This document shows, piece after piece, positions 6,353 through 6,710 of a stretch of 6,710 nt of DNA (the first letter of the stretch is position 1; each line of letters opens with the position of its first letter). The translations under genes and the position numbers were made by a program. Source of the stretch: Acidobacteriota bacterium (GTDB lineage Bacteria > Acidobacteriota > Blastocatellia > Pyrinomonadales > Pyrinomonadaceae). The stretch is from positions 2,127 through 8,836 of the forward strand of contig QHXL01000095.1 of NCBI GenBank assembly GCA_003222935.1. Reading direction: 5' to 3'. Below the pieces are notes generated by a model, which saw nothing but the letters and a program-made list of their open reading frames with translations, had not been told where the DNA came from and did not search any database.

Positions 6353-6710
6353 CTAACGTTTCATTTTTCTCATGAGCTCGGCGTGATCGTTGAGGATTCG
6401 AGTTGTGGTGTTGGCATCAGGCTGGAGGTTCCAATCATCGTGTTCGAACGTTCCTCCCAACACAACACCATCCCGACGGGGAAACATGTAACCATTCCAA
6501 CCCAGGTAGCAGTAGTCAATCTCCGGTTGTGGCAGGAGGATTTCGAGTTGACCGCGAACGGGACCGAGCGATTGGTCTCCCACTAATTTTCTTGCGCCCA
6601 AACCGGTGCAATTGAAAATCAGGTTCTCGGGTAATCTAAGAATTTCTTCCCGACTCTGAAGTTCTCCAACTACGATCCTTCCACCCGCCAGGTAGAAATC
6701 ACGCAACAGC
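6353..6710 (-). CDS. D-amino-acid-oxidase-like FAD oxidoreductase, 3' part only
   Basis: The last 118 codons of a gene that continues past the right edge. The reading frame stays open to 6709, so the apparent TTG start at 6706 is only an internal leucine. The fragment matches the D-amino-acid oxidase/DAO family: 'FNCTGLGARKLVGD' (the segment that contacts FAD beside the C-terminal substrate domain), 'GPVRGQLEILLPQPE', then 'YMFPRRDGVVLGGTFEHDDWNLQPD'. The family oxidises D-amino acids or related amines to imino acids with release of hydrogen peroxide. The N-terminal nucleotide-binding GxGxxG region lies outside the window. The protein ends about 35 residues after the LGGT motif, without the GLRP and HNYGHGG segments that close classical eukaryotic D-amino-acid oxidases. 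Shorter bacterial relatives may end naturally here, so truncation is possible but unproven. The stop codon abuts the inverted repeat. Confidence 0.85.
   Translation of the reverse strand, partial: LLRDFYLAGGRIVVGELQSREEILRLPENLIFNCTGLGARKLVGDQSLGPVRGQLEILLPQPEIDYCYLGWNGYMFPRRDGVVLGGTFEHDDWNLQPDANTTTRILNDHAELMRKMKR

Overview
The window looks like a chromosomal stretch from a free-living, roughly 50 % GC (estimated by eye) Gram-negative-type bacterium. My best guess is Acidobacteriota, class Blastocatellia or a relative. That rests on the density of exported hydrolases, the GEGHNSG variant of the AbgB-like M20 peptidase, and the abundant small palindromic repeats. No marker gene fixes the taxonomy, so this is inference.

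Layout, left to right. Positions 1-166 hold no gene I can support. A small exported protein with PQQ-like beta-propeller strands lies on the plus strand (167-796). It converges on a minus-strand block across a 240-nt gap dominated by a perfect 56-bp inverted repeat with a 45-nt spacer (847-1003). The minus-strand genes, in transcription order from the right, are: the 3' part of a D-amino-acid-oxidase-like FAD oxidoreductase (runs off the right edge, ends at 6353); a 640-residue exported CocE/NonD-type hydrolase with all the hallmarks of an alpha-amino-acid ester hydrolase (6139-4217); a small exported alpha/beta hydrolase 29 nt downstream (4187-3441); then, after a 362-nt gap, an exported M20/AbgB-like amidohydrolase (3078-1483); and a DUF1801 protein 23 nt downstream (1459-1037).

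There are probably two short operons, ester hydrolase plus alpha/beta hydrolase and amidohydrolase plus DUF1801. The first has a good sigma70-like promoter at 6211-6240. Three of the genes encode exported hydrolases for esters or amides, and the upstream neighbour is a flavin amine oxidoreductase. A theme of scavenging amino-acid derivatives or peptides outside the cytoplasm is plausible but not demonstrated.

The most striking feature is in the non-coding DNA. Each of the three intergenic gaps longer than 200 nt carries a different palindromic repeat: the perfect 56-bp inverted repeat (847-1003), a REP/REPIN-like cluster built on GCTCCGTAGGAGC (3177-3364), and a 36-bp near-perfect inverted repeat built on CGCAGATAAACGCAG (6248-6352). 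I did not find a convincing new multi-gene system. The repeats and the ester hydrolase with its conserved carboxylate cluster are the parts most worth checking.
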